From Phenylobacterium montanum (GTDB taxonomy: Bacteria > Pseudomonadota > Alphaproteobacteria > Caulobacterales > Caulobacteraceae): a DNA stretch of 64,000 bases. Below are positions 8,671-17,237 of the stretch, in pieces. Position numbers and translations under genes: made by a program. Below the pieces are notes generated by a model that ran no database searches, was not told the origin of the DNA, and saw nothing but the letters and a program-made list of their open reading frames with translations. Location: NCBI RefSeq assembly GCF_018135625.1, contig NZ_CP073078.1, positions 1,178,001 to 1,242,000 on the forward strand, read 5' to 3'. The first letter of the stretch is position 1; every line of letters starts with the position of its first letter.

Positions 8671-9005
8671 GCCGAGTTGTCCCACGTCACGCCAATCGCT
8701 TGCGCGATCACCAAACCGGCGTCGCGCACGAGCACCCCGCCCCTCTTGTGCCTAAGCCTGCGGTCCAAGCCAAGCCCAGTATCGACCTAGCGCTCCGCTT
8801 CCGCTGCGCCAGCGAAGCGGTCATGGCCAGGAGGCCCCGTTCACAATCGCTCGGCGCGCGAATTGCCCTGTTCTTATACAGTGTTTGGTAGCGGTGAATC
8901 ATGACCTCGTTGCTTTCCTGCGCGGAATGATTTGAATTTCCTTCTTTCCTGACAATTGGGCGTTGAACATCGGCGTAAAATGGGGCGAATTGCCGGGGCG
9001 ATCGG
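8671..9005. other. Intergenic region with strong stem-loop
   Basis: About 335 bases between divergent genes contain no supportable gene. A stem-loop at 8795-8820 pairs CCGCTT and CGCTG with CAGCG and AAGCGG (11 base pairs, one bulged C, CGC loop). It has no T-run. Sequence from about 8,930 to 8,990 (TGACAATTGGG followed by TAAAAT) could include the methyltransferase promoter, but this is weak. Confidence 0.35.
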
Positions 9006-9932
9006 ATGGGACGGAGGACCGCGCGCGCTATGGCTTTGGGCCGGTCGATGAAAGACCCCGCCGACCATCCTCTCCCGAAATTGCGGCCGGACTATCTGGC
9101 CCAACAAGAGGCCTATGGCGACGTGCGCCACCCCGACCGGCTTGTAGCGCACTACATGCTGGAACGCCGGCTGGCCGACCGCTTGCTGACCGCCAGCGCC
9201 AGCGAAAGGCGACAGCTTTACGGCCTGCTCTATGAGGAGCTGTTTTCCACCCTCGACGATCACCCTCAGCACACGGCCGAGCGGGAGGCGTGTTCGTTGC
9301 GCGTGACGCGGCAGCTGCGGCTGCTGCGGCCCTATGTCGATCAACAAGCCCGGTTTGTCGAGATCGGCTGCGGCGACGCAGCCCTGTCCATGGCGATGGC
9401 GCAGACCGTGCGCGAGGCTGTGGGCGTGGACGTGACCGATGCGCTGCTGCCGGGCGAGCGGTCAGCCAATTTCACCTTCGTCAAGACCGATGGAATTGCT
9501 TTGCCGATCGCTTCGCAAAGCGTGGACCTCGTCTATTCAAACCAGCTGATGGAGCACTTGCACCCCGACGACGCGTTGGAGCAGCTCCGCGAGATCCGCC
9601 GGATCATTCGCCCGGGGGGACGGTATGTTTGCATCACGCCGAGTCGGGTGACCGGGCCGCACGACGTTTCGCGCTACTTCGACTATGAAGCCACCGGCTT
9701 TCATGTTTCGGAGTACGACTACCGCTCGCTGCGGTCCGCCTTCCAGGTGGCCGGATTCAAGCGGTTCGAGGTGGTGTTCACGGCCCGTGGCCGCCGGATC
9801 GTTGCGCCCTACGCGATCGCACGAGCGGCCGACCTGGCGGCCTACGCCCTGCCGAGGAGCTGGCGGGCGCGTTTTGGCCGGACGCGTTGGGCCGACGTGC
9901 TGTTCGCCATGGTCGTGATCGGGCGTTGCTGA
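9006..9932 (+). CDS. Class I SAM-dependent methyltransferase
   Basis: The protein has 308 residues. Residues from about 115 hold the SAM-binding fold: FVEIGCGDAALSMAM (motif I, GxGxG-like), VGVDVTDALLP (acidic end of strand 2), IALPIASQSVDLVYSNQLMEHL (motif II region) and IIRPGGRYVCITPSR (motif III). About 110 N-terminal residues, including DVRHPDRLVAHYMLERRLADRLL, precede the fold. A C-terminal tail is rich in Arg and hydrophobics. It likely methylates a sugar or other cluster product. Several starts are possible (9006, 9030, 9048); 9006 has GGGG seven bases upstream. It lies within the polysaccharide locus and converges on the first giant GH114 gene. The acceptor is not known. Confidence 0.85.
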   Translation: MGRRTARAMALGRSMKDPADHPLPKLRPDYLAQQEAYGDVRHPDRLVAHYMLERRLADRLLTASASERRQLYGLLYEELFSTLDDHPQHTAEREACSLRVTRQLRLLRPYVDQQARFVEIGCGDAALSMAMAQTVREAVGVDVTDALLPGERSANFTFVKTDGIALPIASQSVDLVYSNQLMEHLHPDDALEQLREIRRIIRPGGRYVCITPSRVTGPHDVSRYFDYEATGFHVSEYDYRSLRSAFQVAGFKRFEVVFTARGRRIVAPYAIARAADLAAYALPRSWRARFGRTRWADVLFAMVVIGRC

Positions 9933-9935
9933 GAT

Positions 9936-9952
9936 CCGCCGCGCTTCGGCGG
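9936..9952. terminator. GC hairpin between methyltransferase and GH114 copy 1
   Basis: CCGCCG pairs with CGGCGG around a CGCTT loop in the 40-base gap between two convergent stops (9932 and 9973). There is no clear T-run, so its strength as a terminator is uncertain. Confidence 0.4.
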
Positions 9953-9972
9953 CGGTCCCTGGCTTGGCCCAG

Positions 9973-12900
9973 TCAAACTACGTAGTGACCGCTCAGCGAG
10001 AGGCTGGAAGCATGCACGCCGAGGAGCGTGATGTGCTTGCCGTTGGAGAAGTCGACGGTGGAATAGGTTCCGTGGTCGGTGAAGGTGGGGTGCAGGCCGC
10101 CATTCAGGAACGCGCTGATGTCGATCCGGTCGGCGGCGGTGAAGTCGGTGATGGTGGTGCCGCTCGAAGCGGTATTGACCACGAAGGTGTCGGCCCCACC
10201 GCCGCCGGTCAGGGTGTCGGCGCCGAGATTGGCCACGATGGTGTTGTTCATCGCATTGCCGACCAGCTTGATGGACTGCAGCCCCTCCCCGATCAGCGTC
10301 TGCACATTGGCCGGCAGGGAGAAGTTCGAATAGGCCTCGACCGTCTCGTTGGGCGTACCGGCGGCGACCTGGATGACGTCGTTTGCATGCGAGACGATGA
10401 AGATATCGTTCCCGCCGGCCCCGCCGATCAGGGTGTCGCCGCCGTGAATGCTGGTCAGGATGTTGCCGCCGGCGGCGGAGCCGGTCGCCGTCAGGCCGGA
10501 GGCGGTCAGGCGCAGATCGTGCACGTTGGCGGGCATGGCGTAGCTGACGCTGGAATAGACGATGTCGCCCACCGCGCCGGCCCTGGCGACCACCTGGTCG
10601 CCGCTGTTGTTGACGAAGAAGCTGGTGTGGTCGCCCTGCCCCACCAGGGTGTTGGCCCCGCCGGTGCTGGTCAGGCTACCCCAGGAGGCGGCCGAGGTTC
10701 CCGTCAGGCCGGAACCGTTAAGCACCAGGTTCCCGACGTGGGACGGCAGAGTGTAGTTGCAAGCCGCCACGATGGTCTCGTTGTGCACATTCGACGCGAC
10801 GATGACCTGATCGGCGCTGTTGTAGACATAGTAGGTGTCGTTGCCGGTCCCGCCGATGATGCGCTGCGGGGCGACATTGAGCGTGACCGTGGCGGGAGTG
10901 CTGCTGAGGCTGTCCTGGGCCAGGTAGGTGAAGCTGTCGGTTCCGACGAAGCCCAAGGTGGGCGTGTAGGTGAATGAGCCGTCGGCGTTGAGGGTCAAGG
11001 TCCCGTGCTTCGGGCCACCGTTGGGGGCCAGGACCGCACTCAGGCTGATGCCGTTGTTGTCGACGTCGTTGGCCAGAACGCCCTGGGCGGCGGCGACGGT
11101 GGCGACCTTGTCGCCGGCGATGGCGTAGGTGTCGGGGGTCGCGGTGGGCGGCGGATCCACCACGTTGACCGTGACGGTGGTGGGCGCGCTGGCGCCGAGG
11201 CTGTCCTTGGCGATGTAGGTGAAGTGGTCGGTCCCGGCGAAGCCGAGGGTCGGCGTGTAGGTGAACGAACCGTTGGCGTTGAGGGTCAGGGTCCCATGGC
11301 TCGGGCCGCCATTGGTGGCCAGGACCGCGGTCATGGCCAGGCCGTTGGGGTCGGTGTCATGGGTCAGGACCCCGTTCGACGCGGCGACCGAGAGGGTCTT
11401 GCCGGCGTGCACCGAATAGCCGCTGGCCTGGGTGACGATGGTCCCAGCGGCGACGTTCAGGGTGACGGTGGTCGGGGCGCTGGAGCCGAGGCTGTCGCTG
11501 GCGACATAGGTGAAGCTGTCGGTCCCGGCAAAGCCCGCATTGGGCGTGTAGGTGAACGAGCCGTTGGCGTCGAGGGTCAACGTCCCGTGGCTCGGGCCGC
11601 CGTTAGGGGCGAGGACCGCCGTCAGGCTGAGACCATTGTTGTCGACATCGTTGGCCAGAACGCCCTGGCCGGCGGCGATGACCGTCTGCTTGCCGCCGAC
11701 GACGGCGTAGGTGTCGGCGTTGCCCGTGGGCGGGGGGTCGACCACGTTGACGGTGACCGTGGTGGGCCCGCTGGAGCCGAGGCTGTCGCTGGCGATATAG
11801 GTGAAGCTGTCGGTCCCGGCGAAGCCGAGGGTCGGCGTGTAGGTGAAGGAGCCGTCGGCGTTGAGGGTCAGGGTCCCGTGAGCCGGGGCGCCATTGGCAG
11901 CCAGGCTCGCGGTCATGGCCAGGCCGTTGGGGTCGGTGTCGCCGGCCAGCACGCCATTGGCGGCGGTGACCGAGAGGCCCTGGCCGGCGTGGGCCGAATA
12001 GGCGCCGGCCTGGGTGGCGATGGTCCCGGCGGCGACATTCAAGGTCACCGTGGTCGGCGCGCTGGAGCCGAGGCTGTCGCTGGCGACATAGGTGAAGCTG
12101 TCGGCACCGGCATAGCCAGCGGTCGGGGTGTATGTGAACGAGCCGTCGGCGTTGAGGGTCAAGGTCCCGTGGGCGGGGCCGCCATTGGTGGCCAGGCTCG
12201 CGGTCATGGCCAGGCCGTTGGAGTCGCTGTCGCCGGCCAGCACGCCATTCGCGGCGGTGACCGAGAGGCTCTGGCCGGCATGGGCCGAATAGACGCCGGC
12301 CTGGGTGGCGATGGTCCCTGCGCCGACATTCAAGGTCACCGTGGTCGGCGCGCTGGAGCCGAGGCCGTCGCTGGCGATGTAGGTGAAGCTGTCGGTCCCG
12401 GCATAACCGGCGTTGGCTGTGTAGGTGAAGGAGCCGTCGGCGTTCAGCGTCAGCGTCCCGTGGCTCGGGCCGCCATTGGTGGCCAGGCTGGCGGTCATGG
12501 CCAGGCCGTTGGGGTCGCTGTCACCGGCCAGCACGCCATTGGCGGCGGTGACCGAAAGGCTCTGGTTCGCTTGAGCCGAATAGCTGGCCGCCTGGGTGGC
12601 GATGGTCCCGGCGGTGACGTTGAGGGTGACGGTGGTCGGTGCGCTGGAGCCGAGGCTGTCGCTGGCGATGTAGGTGAAGCTGTCGGTCCCGGCGTAGCCG
12701 GCGGTCGGGGTGTAGGTGAAGGAGCCGTCGGCGTTCAGGGTCAGGGCCCCGTGCTGCGGCCCGCCATTAGTGGCCAGGGTTGCGGTCATGGCCAGGCCGT
12801 TGGGGTCGGTGTCCCCCGCCAGCACGCCGCTGGCCGCATTGACCGTCAGGGCATGGCCGGCATTGGCGCCGTAGCTGGCGGCCTGGGTGGCGACGGTCCC

Positions 12901-15150
12901 GGCGGCGACGTTGAGGGTGACGGTGGTCGGTGCGCTGGAGCCGAGGCTATCGCTGGCGATGTAGGTGAAGCTGTCGGTCCCGGCGTAGCCGAGGGTCGGG
13001 GTGTAGGTGAAGGAGCCGTCGGCGTTGAGGGTCAAGGTTCCGTGGCTCGGTCCGCCGTTGGTGGTCAGGCTGGCGGTCATGGCCAGGCCGTTGGGGTCGG
13101 TGTCGGCGGAGAGCACGCCGCTGGCGGCGGCGACCGAGAGGGTGTGGCCGGCCTGGTCGTTGTAGCTGGCCGCATGGGTCACCGGCGGGCTGGCCGAGCC
13201 GGCGGCGACGTTGAGGGTGACGGTGATGGGGGTTCCGGCCGAGAGCCCGTCCTTGGCCAGGTAGGTGAAGCTGTCGGTCCCGACATAGCCGGCGTTGGCG
13301 GTGTAGGTGAAGGAGCCGTTGGCGTTGAGGGTCAAGGTCCCGTGGGCGGGCCCGCCGTTGGCGGCCAGGCTGGCTGTGAGGGTCAGGCCGTTATAGTCGG
13401 TGGTTGCGGCCAGAACGCCGCTGGCGGCTGAGACGGAGAGGGCCTGTCCGGCGACGGCGGCGTAGGCGGGGGCCGCGGTGGGGGTGGAGGCGATGGCGAT
13501 GGACTTGTCGGCGAACTGCAGGGTCTGGATGTTGCTGATCAGGTCGGGCCCCTCGGCGGTGGCCAGGGCGGTGACCAGCACCTTGCCGTTGGCCTCGCGC
13601 ACGATGTCGTACTGGGTGGAGGCGGCGCGATAGACGACGGTGTTGGTCCCCGCGCCGCCGTCGATGACGTCGCTGGTGTTGGCCAGGAAGGTGGAGGCGG
13701 GCAGGTTGGATCCGGCCAGGGTGGCGTTGCCGTTGACGCCGAGGCTGGCGACGGAGGAGCCGCTGGAGATGCCGGCGCCTGAAGAATAGGTCAGCTGGCT
13801 GATGGGGATGCTGTGTCCCTCGTAGCTGGCGGACTTGAGGAACAACAGGTCGTAGTTGGAGCTGCTGGTCCAGGATGTGCCGCCGGCGAGGAGTTCGACG
13901 GAGGTGATGGGGCCAAGGCCGGCGGTGCTGACGGTGACGGTCTGCCAGGAGTAGCCGGAGGCGTTCATGTTCTGGGTGATGGCCAGGGGGGCCTGGACCA
14001 CGTGGCCGTTGACCAGCACCTCGAGGGTGGGTGCGGAGTGGGAGCCGAGCCAGTCGCCGGCGAGCTGGAAGGAGAGGACGCCCTTGAGGGCGGCGGCGGC
14101 GGGGTGGGCGTAGATGGTGTCGTTGCCGGAGCCGGCGCGGATGGTGTTCTGTCCGGGACCGCCGATGAAGAAGTCGCCCTGGTTGCCGCCGATCAGGGTG
14201 GCGTTGGCGACGAGGCCGCCTGAGAGGAAGTTGACCAGGTTCAGGGAGCCCTGGACGGTGGGGTTGGCGGCCACGGCCATGGCCATGTAGGGCCCTGAGG
14301 TCAGGGTCGAGGTGGTGTTGGCGGCGTTGACCACCGAGGGGATCCAGCCCATGGCGCTGTAGGCGGCGAAGGATTGGAAGTCCTGGGCCAGGTTGCCGGT
14401 GCTGGTGTAGTCGCTGCCCAGCACAGGAACGCCCGACGCGTTATAGGCCGGCCCGACCACGTTCTCGACATAGTTCTGGTTGGAGGCAGGCAAGGCGTAG
14501 GGCGTGACCGTGCCCCCTGAACTGGTCGAGCCGTAGTAGAGGGTCTCGTTGAAGATCGCATCCAGGCTCTGCAGCGCCGCCGGATCCTGCAAGGCGACGG
14601 TCTGTGGGTTGTTGGCCACGATGTAGAAGGGCGTGGCCAGGTGCAGGCCGTTCACATAGGCGCGGATGTCGGTGATCAGCGTGCCGAGCTCTTGGGTCGC
14701 GTTGGCGTTGGTGGGATTGCCGAAGCTGTTGCCGGCGGCCCACTCGCTGTCGCCTGAGGCGACATCGAGGAAGATGCCGTTATAGCCCTGCGAGACCAGC
14801 TGGTTGATCCGCGCAAATATCGCCTGCTCCCAGGCCGGGTTCCAGTACTGCACCGAATAGACGCCAGGCCAGTTGGGGTTCGCGTTGCCGAACCAGCTGG
14901 GCAGGGACGTGCCGGAGAACAGGCTGGGCTCCTCCCACTTGGAGGCCTCGGTCAGGTCCGTGTAGCCCAGAATGATCTTGGAGCCGTTGGGATTGGCGAC
15001 GCTCATGTTCAGCGCCGGATCGCTCGCCGTGCCCCCGAGAATGATCAGGTTCTCCTGCGAAGAACCGATCTCCTGGGCGATGTTCGGCGTCGTCGCTCCG
15101 CTGCCAATGAGATACAGAAACGACTGCACCTGAGAGATCGTGATCGGCAT
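9973..15150 (-). CDS. Giant secreted GH114-like/CBM60-like/RTX protein, copy 1 (nine Ig-like repeats)
   Basis: The protein has 1,725 residues. Residues about 1-290 are a GH114-like (endo-alpha-1,4-polygalactosaminidase family) barrel: GYTDLTEASKWEEP, WPGVYSVQYWNPAWEQAI, GYNGIFLDVASGD (candidate catalytic Asp) and AIFNETLYYGS (candidate catalytic Glu). An RTX-like NTIRAGSGNDTIYAHP follows, then a CBM60-like beta domain (about 355-445, LEVLVNGHVV). DVIDGGAGTNTVVYRAA lies near 490-510. Residues about 560-1430 are nine tandem cadherin/Big-like repeats of about 97 residues, each with HGTLTLNADGSFTYTP-type core. The last 296 residues have RTX motifs (GGTGNDTYYV, GADTLTGGGGADTFVV) and a hydrophobic end SLSGHYVV. 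No Sec signal is present; the C-terminus suggests type I secretion. GGAG lies 8 bases before the ATG. Probable role: matrix-polysaccharide hydrolase or binder outside the cell. Confidence 0.85.
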   Translation of the reverse strand: MPITISQVQSFLYLIGSGATTPNIAQEIGSSQENLIILGGTASDPALNMSVANPNGSKIILGYTDLTEASKWEEPSLFSGTSLPSWFGNANPNWPGVYSVQYWNPAWEQAIFARINQLVSQGYNGIFLDVASGDSEWAAGNSFGNPTNANATQELGTLITDIRAYVNGLHLATPFYIVANNPQTVALQDPAALQSLDAIFNETLYYGSTSSGGTVTPYALPASNQNYVENVVGPAYNASGVPVLGSDYTSTGNLAQDFQSFAAYSAMGWIPSVVNAANTTSTLTSGPYMAMAVAANPTVQGSLNLVNFLSGGLVANATLIGGNQGDFFIGGPGQNTIRAGSGNDTIYAHPAAAALKGVLSFQLAGDWLGSHSAPTLEVLVNGHVVQAPLAITQNMNASGYSWQTVTVSTAGLGPITSVELLAGGTSWTSSSNYDLLFLKSASYEGHSIPISQLTYSSGAGISSGSSVASLGVNGNATLAGSNLPASTFLANTSDVIDGGAGTNTVVYRAASTQYDIVREANGKVLVTALATAEGPDLISNIQTLQFADKSIAIASTPTAAPAYAAVAGQALSVSAASGVLAATTDYNGLTLTASLAANGGPAHGTLTLNANGSFTYTANAGYVGTDSFTYLAKDGLSAGTPITVTLNVAAGSASPPVTHAASYNDQAGHTLSVAAASGVLSADTDPNGLAMTASLTTNGGPSHGTLTLNADGSFTYTPTLGYAGTDSFTYIASDSLGSSAPTTVTLNVAAGTVATQAASYGANAGHALTVNAASGVLAGDTDPNGLAMTATLATNGGPQHGALTLNADGSFTYTPTAGYAGTDSFTYIASDSLGSSAPTTVTLNVTAGTIATQAASYSAQANQSLSVTAANGVLAGDSDPNGLAMTASLATNGGPSHGTLTLNADGSFTYTANAGYAGTDSFTYIASDGLGSSAPTTVTLNVGAGTIATQAGVYSAHAGQSLSVTAANGVLAGDSDSNGLAMTASLATNGGPAHGTLTLNADGSFTYTPTAGYAGADSFTYVASDSLGSSAPTTVTLNVAAGTIATQAGAYSAHAGQGLSVTAANGVLAGDTDPNGLAMTASLAANGAPAHGTLTLNADGSFTYTPTLGFAGTDSFTYIASDSLGSSGPTTVTVNVVDPPPTGNADTYAVVGGKQTVIAAGQGVLANDVDNNGLSLTAVLAPNGGPSHGTLTLDANGSFTYTPNAGFAGTDSFTYVASDSLGSSAPTTVTLNVAAGTIVTQASGYSVHAGKTLSVAASNGVLTHDTDPNGLAMTAVLATNGGPSHGTLTLNANGSFTYTPTLGFAGTDHFTYIAKDSLGASAPTTVTVNVVDPPPTATPDTYAIAGDKVATVAAAQGVLANDVDNNGISLSAVLAPNGGPKHGTLTLNADGSFTYTPTLGFVGTDSFTYLAQDSLSSTPATVTLNVAPQRIIGGTGNDTYYVYNSADQVIVASNVHNETIVAACNYTLPSHVGNLVLNGSGLTGTSAASWGSLTSTGGANTLVGQGDHTSFFVNNSGDQVVARAGAVGDIVYSSVSYAMPANVHDLRLTASGLTATGSAAGGNILTSIHGGDTLIGGAGGNDIFIVSHANDVIQVAAGTPNETVEAYSNFSLPANVQTLIGEGLQSIKLVGNAMNNTIVANLGADTLTGGGGADTFVVNTASSGTTITDFTAADRIDISAFLNGGLHPTFTDHGTYSTVDFSNGKHITLLGVHASSLSLSGHYVV
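10863..13480 (-). repeat. Nine tandem ~291-bp coding repeats in GH114 copy 1
   Basis: Nine in-frame units of roughly 291 bp encode the Ig-like domains. Units differ mainly in the first 30 residues and share the HGTLTLNADGSFTYTP and GTDSFTYIASDSLGSSAPTT segments almost unchanged. Units 7 and 9 begin with a variant (DTYAIAGDK/ADTYAVVGGK) that follows a DPPPT linker. Boundaries are approximate. Confidence 0.85.
13140..14400 (-). repeat. Near-identical block shared by GH114 copies 1, 2 and 3 (copy 1 instance)
   Basis: About 1.26 kb here matches 22,448-23,708 (direct) and about 31,190-32,450 (inverted). Differences are scattered single bases. Flanking parts of the same genes are much less alike. 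It spans the end of the GH114-like domain, the CBM60-like domain and the first Ig-like unit. Edges are estimated by eye. Confidence 0.8.
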
Positions 15151-15638
15151 CGGCGCGGCTCCGTTGATCCTCGGTCACAGGTACGCGGCTCAGAGACACA
15201 GGTTAGGGCAAGGACGTCTGCAAACGCGCCCAGAAGAGTGTGACAAGACCACGTCCCGTTGGGACAAGTTCAAATTTCTAGACAGGCTTACGACAATACC
15301 GAACGGCACTCGCAATCATCATCCGATAGAATTGGATCTTCTGCTGGACGATCCAAATCAACGAACAGGCACGCCAAACCAATAGCGTCTGGCGACACGA
15401 ACAAACTCACTCCGGTCCGTGAAGCTCGGGATAACACGTTTAGTAAAGCGGCCATTAATACTGGGGCTAAGCGCCGCAGCATTTGGCGGCCTGGGCATGA
15501 TTGCGCTCTGGGGCAAGCCGCCCTTCCGCCGGTCAGCGTTGCGCAGGGCGCGCCGTGCTGGCGGCGCCGGGTCCTGTCGTCGGATGTGCGCGCAATGGCG
15601 TGTTGCCCCGGTCCACCTCAGCTTGCTAGGCATCGAAG
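15151..15638. promoter_or_regulatory. Divergent region between GH114 copy 1 and flippase gene
   Basis: This 488-base gap contains no gene I can support. It is moderately AT-rich around 15,270-15,400 and has a short inverted repeat GTCCC-GTT-GGGAC at 15253-15265. It should carry the promoter of the giant gene on the minus strand and of the flippase on the plus strand. Confidence 0.4.
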
Positions 15639-17180
15639 ATGCAAATTTTGATCAGCAGATCTGCCGCCGTGGCCATGCTTCGGCGCCTCGCGTCCTCGGA
15701 CGTGACCGTCATCGCCTTTGGCCAGCTGCTGCAGCAGGCATTGATGGTGATCACGGGCATCGCCGTCGCCAGAATGCTGGGGTCCGCCGACTACGGGCTG
15801 ATCAACATCGTTCGCAACATCTTCACCGCCCTCGCGATCCTGGCCCCGATCGGCCTCGACCTGGCCTTGCTGAAATACATGGGCCGAGCCAGCGACGACA
15901 CCGCAGGGGCGGAGCGACTGGTGGCCCGCCTTCGCCTGGTGGTCCTCGCCATCAATCTGCCCGTAGCCCTGATCGGCGGCCTTGGCCTTGGCCGCCTGCT
16001 GATGGCTCACATCTACGTCTATCCAAAATTCGACCTGATGCTGCTGGTCACGCTCTTGGCCCTGCCGGTGAGCGCCGACCTGTCGATTCTGGGCGCCTAT
16101 TATCGCGCCAGGGGTAGGCCGGGCGCCTATGCCCTCATGAGTTCCTATGTGCAGCCGATCGCCCGCCTGGTCCTGGTCGCCGCCGCCTTCTGGCTTTCGC
16201 CCACGGCGCTGGCCATCATCACGATCAATACCCTGCAGATCCTGATCAGCGCCGCCTTTGTCTGGACCCACTTCACGCTCTGGCGCCGGGCCGATCGAAA
16301 CGCGCCGACGACGCCGTTGCAATCGGCGCCGCTGCGGAGCGACTGGGCCGCCGTTCGCATGGTGCTCGCCGACTCCAGCTGGATGGCGCTCAACCTCTTC
16401 GTCTACGGCATGATGAGATTTGTGGACGTCCTGGTTTTGGGCGCCTTTGCGCCAGCCAAGGAGGTCGGCGCCTATGCTGCGCTCAGCACCATCGCCCAAT
16501 TGGTGCAGGTCTGGCCCTTTTCCGCCAGCCAGACGCTGGGCCCGAACATCTCCCGCCACTATCACGCCGGCGACGTCGCCAGCATAAGACGGGAGCTCAA
16601 CGAGTACATTCAGTTCGCGGCCATCGTCGCCGGCTACGTGTTCGCTGGGGTCGCCGCGTTCGGCACACAGCTGAATTTCGTCTTCGGCAAGAGCTTCGTG
16701 TTCGGGCCGGTGATCGCCCTGCTCCTGCCCCTTGGCTGGCTGCTCAGCGCCACCCTGGCGCCGGTCGGGTTCTGTCTTTCTATGACCGGCCGCCACCGCG
16801 CCGAGCTTGCGATTCTCACCGCCGGCGGCGGCATATTGCTGCTGACCTGCTACCTCTTCACGCCACTCTGGGGATCGGTCGGGGCAGCCTCTTCCGTCTG
16901 CCTCACCTTCGCATTGATCAACATCACCCGCTTCTACTACGTCTCCAGGACACTGGGCTTCACCCCAGGCCGCCTGTTGGACATCTTTCCGCCGATTGCG
17001 GCGGCGGCTTTCGCCTACGGCGCCAAGGCGTTGGTGGGACTCATGCTGGAGCCCAGCCTGCTCTCGCTGCTACTCGGCTGCGGCCTCTACTCCATGGCGT
17101 TCGCCGCGCTCGCCTACCTGCTGGTCATGCGCGGCGACGGGCGAGAAGCCTTTCGGCGGCTGATGTTTCGCGCCAGCTGA
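15639..17180 (+). CDS. Wzx-type polysaccharide flippase (MOP/MATE superfamily)
   Basis: The protein has 513 residues with about 12-14 hydrophobic segments. The start VIAFGQLLQQALMVITGIAVARMLGSADYGLINIVRNIF is typical of lipopolysaccharide/exopolysaccharide flippases (helix 1, then the GxADYG loop). Repeated helix pairs with Arg-containing loops follow, for example LALLKYMGRASD and SMTGRHRAELAILTAGGG. It would move undecaprenyl-linked repeat units from the cytoplasmic to the periplasmic face of the inner membrane. It sits opposite the Wzc-like kinase gene, with which it converges; together with the initiating transferase this outlines a Wzx/Wzy-dependent pathway. A later in-frame ATG at 15675 is possible. 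It is flanked by direct copies of the GH114 family gene. Confidence 0.92.
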   Translation: MQILISRSAAVAMLRRLASSDVTVIAFGQLLQQALMVITGIAVARMLGSADYGLINIVRNIFTALAILAPIGLDLALLKYMGRASDDTAGAERLVARLRLVVLAINLPVALIGGLGLGRLLMAHIYVYPKFDLMLLVTLLALPVSADLSILGAYYRARGRPGAYALMSSYVQPIARLVLVAAAFWLSPTALAIITINTLQILISAAFVWTHFTLWRRADRNAPTTPLQSAPLRSDWAAVRMVLADSSWMALNLFVYGMMRFVDVLVLGAFAPAKEVGAYAALSTIAQLVQVWPFSASQTLGPNISRHYHAGDVASIRRELNEYIQFAAIVAGYVFAGVAAFGTQLNFVFGKSFVFGPVIALLLPLGWLLSATLAPVGFCLSMTGRHRAELAILTAGGGILLLTCYLFTPLWGSVGAASSVCLTFALINITRFYYVSRTLGFTPGRLLDIFPPIAAAAFAYGAKALVGLMLEPSLLSLLLGCGLYSMAFAALAYLLVMRGDGREAFRRLMFRAS

Positions 17181-17199
17181 GCGTCGCCCGAGCCTTAGC

Positions 17200-17220
17200 C
17201 GCCTCGTGCTGCAAGAGGCG
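17200..17220. terminator. Hairpin between convergent flippase and kinase genes
   Basis: CGCCTC (17200-17205) pairs with GAGGCG (17215-17220) around a 9-base loop, in the 57-base gap between the two stops. It could end transcription from both sides, although there is no T-run. Confidence 0.4.
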
Positions 17221-17237
17221 AGCCTTGCGGCGCGGGC

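Noticed and set aside
11005-13431. 808-residue plus-strand open frame, and a similar 480-residue one at 21,297-22,739
   Set aside because: They are exact antisense readings of the tandem Ig-like repeats. The protein is repeated Gly/Asp/Val/Gly sequence with no ribosome site, and the coding signal clearly belongs to the minus strand.
10863-13480. Repeat array considered as CRISPR
   Set aside because: Units are about 291 bp, contiguous, in frame and without unique spacers, so they are coding domain repeats.
15419-16117. Plus-strand frame with a membrane-like start (KLGITRLVKRPLILGLSAAAFGG)
   Set aside because: After about 60 residues it becomes an out-of-frame reading of the flippase gene. 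No ribosome site; could be a relic at most.
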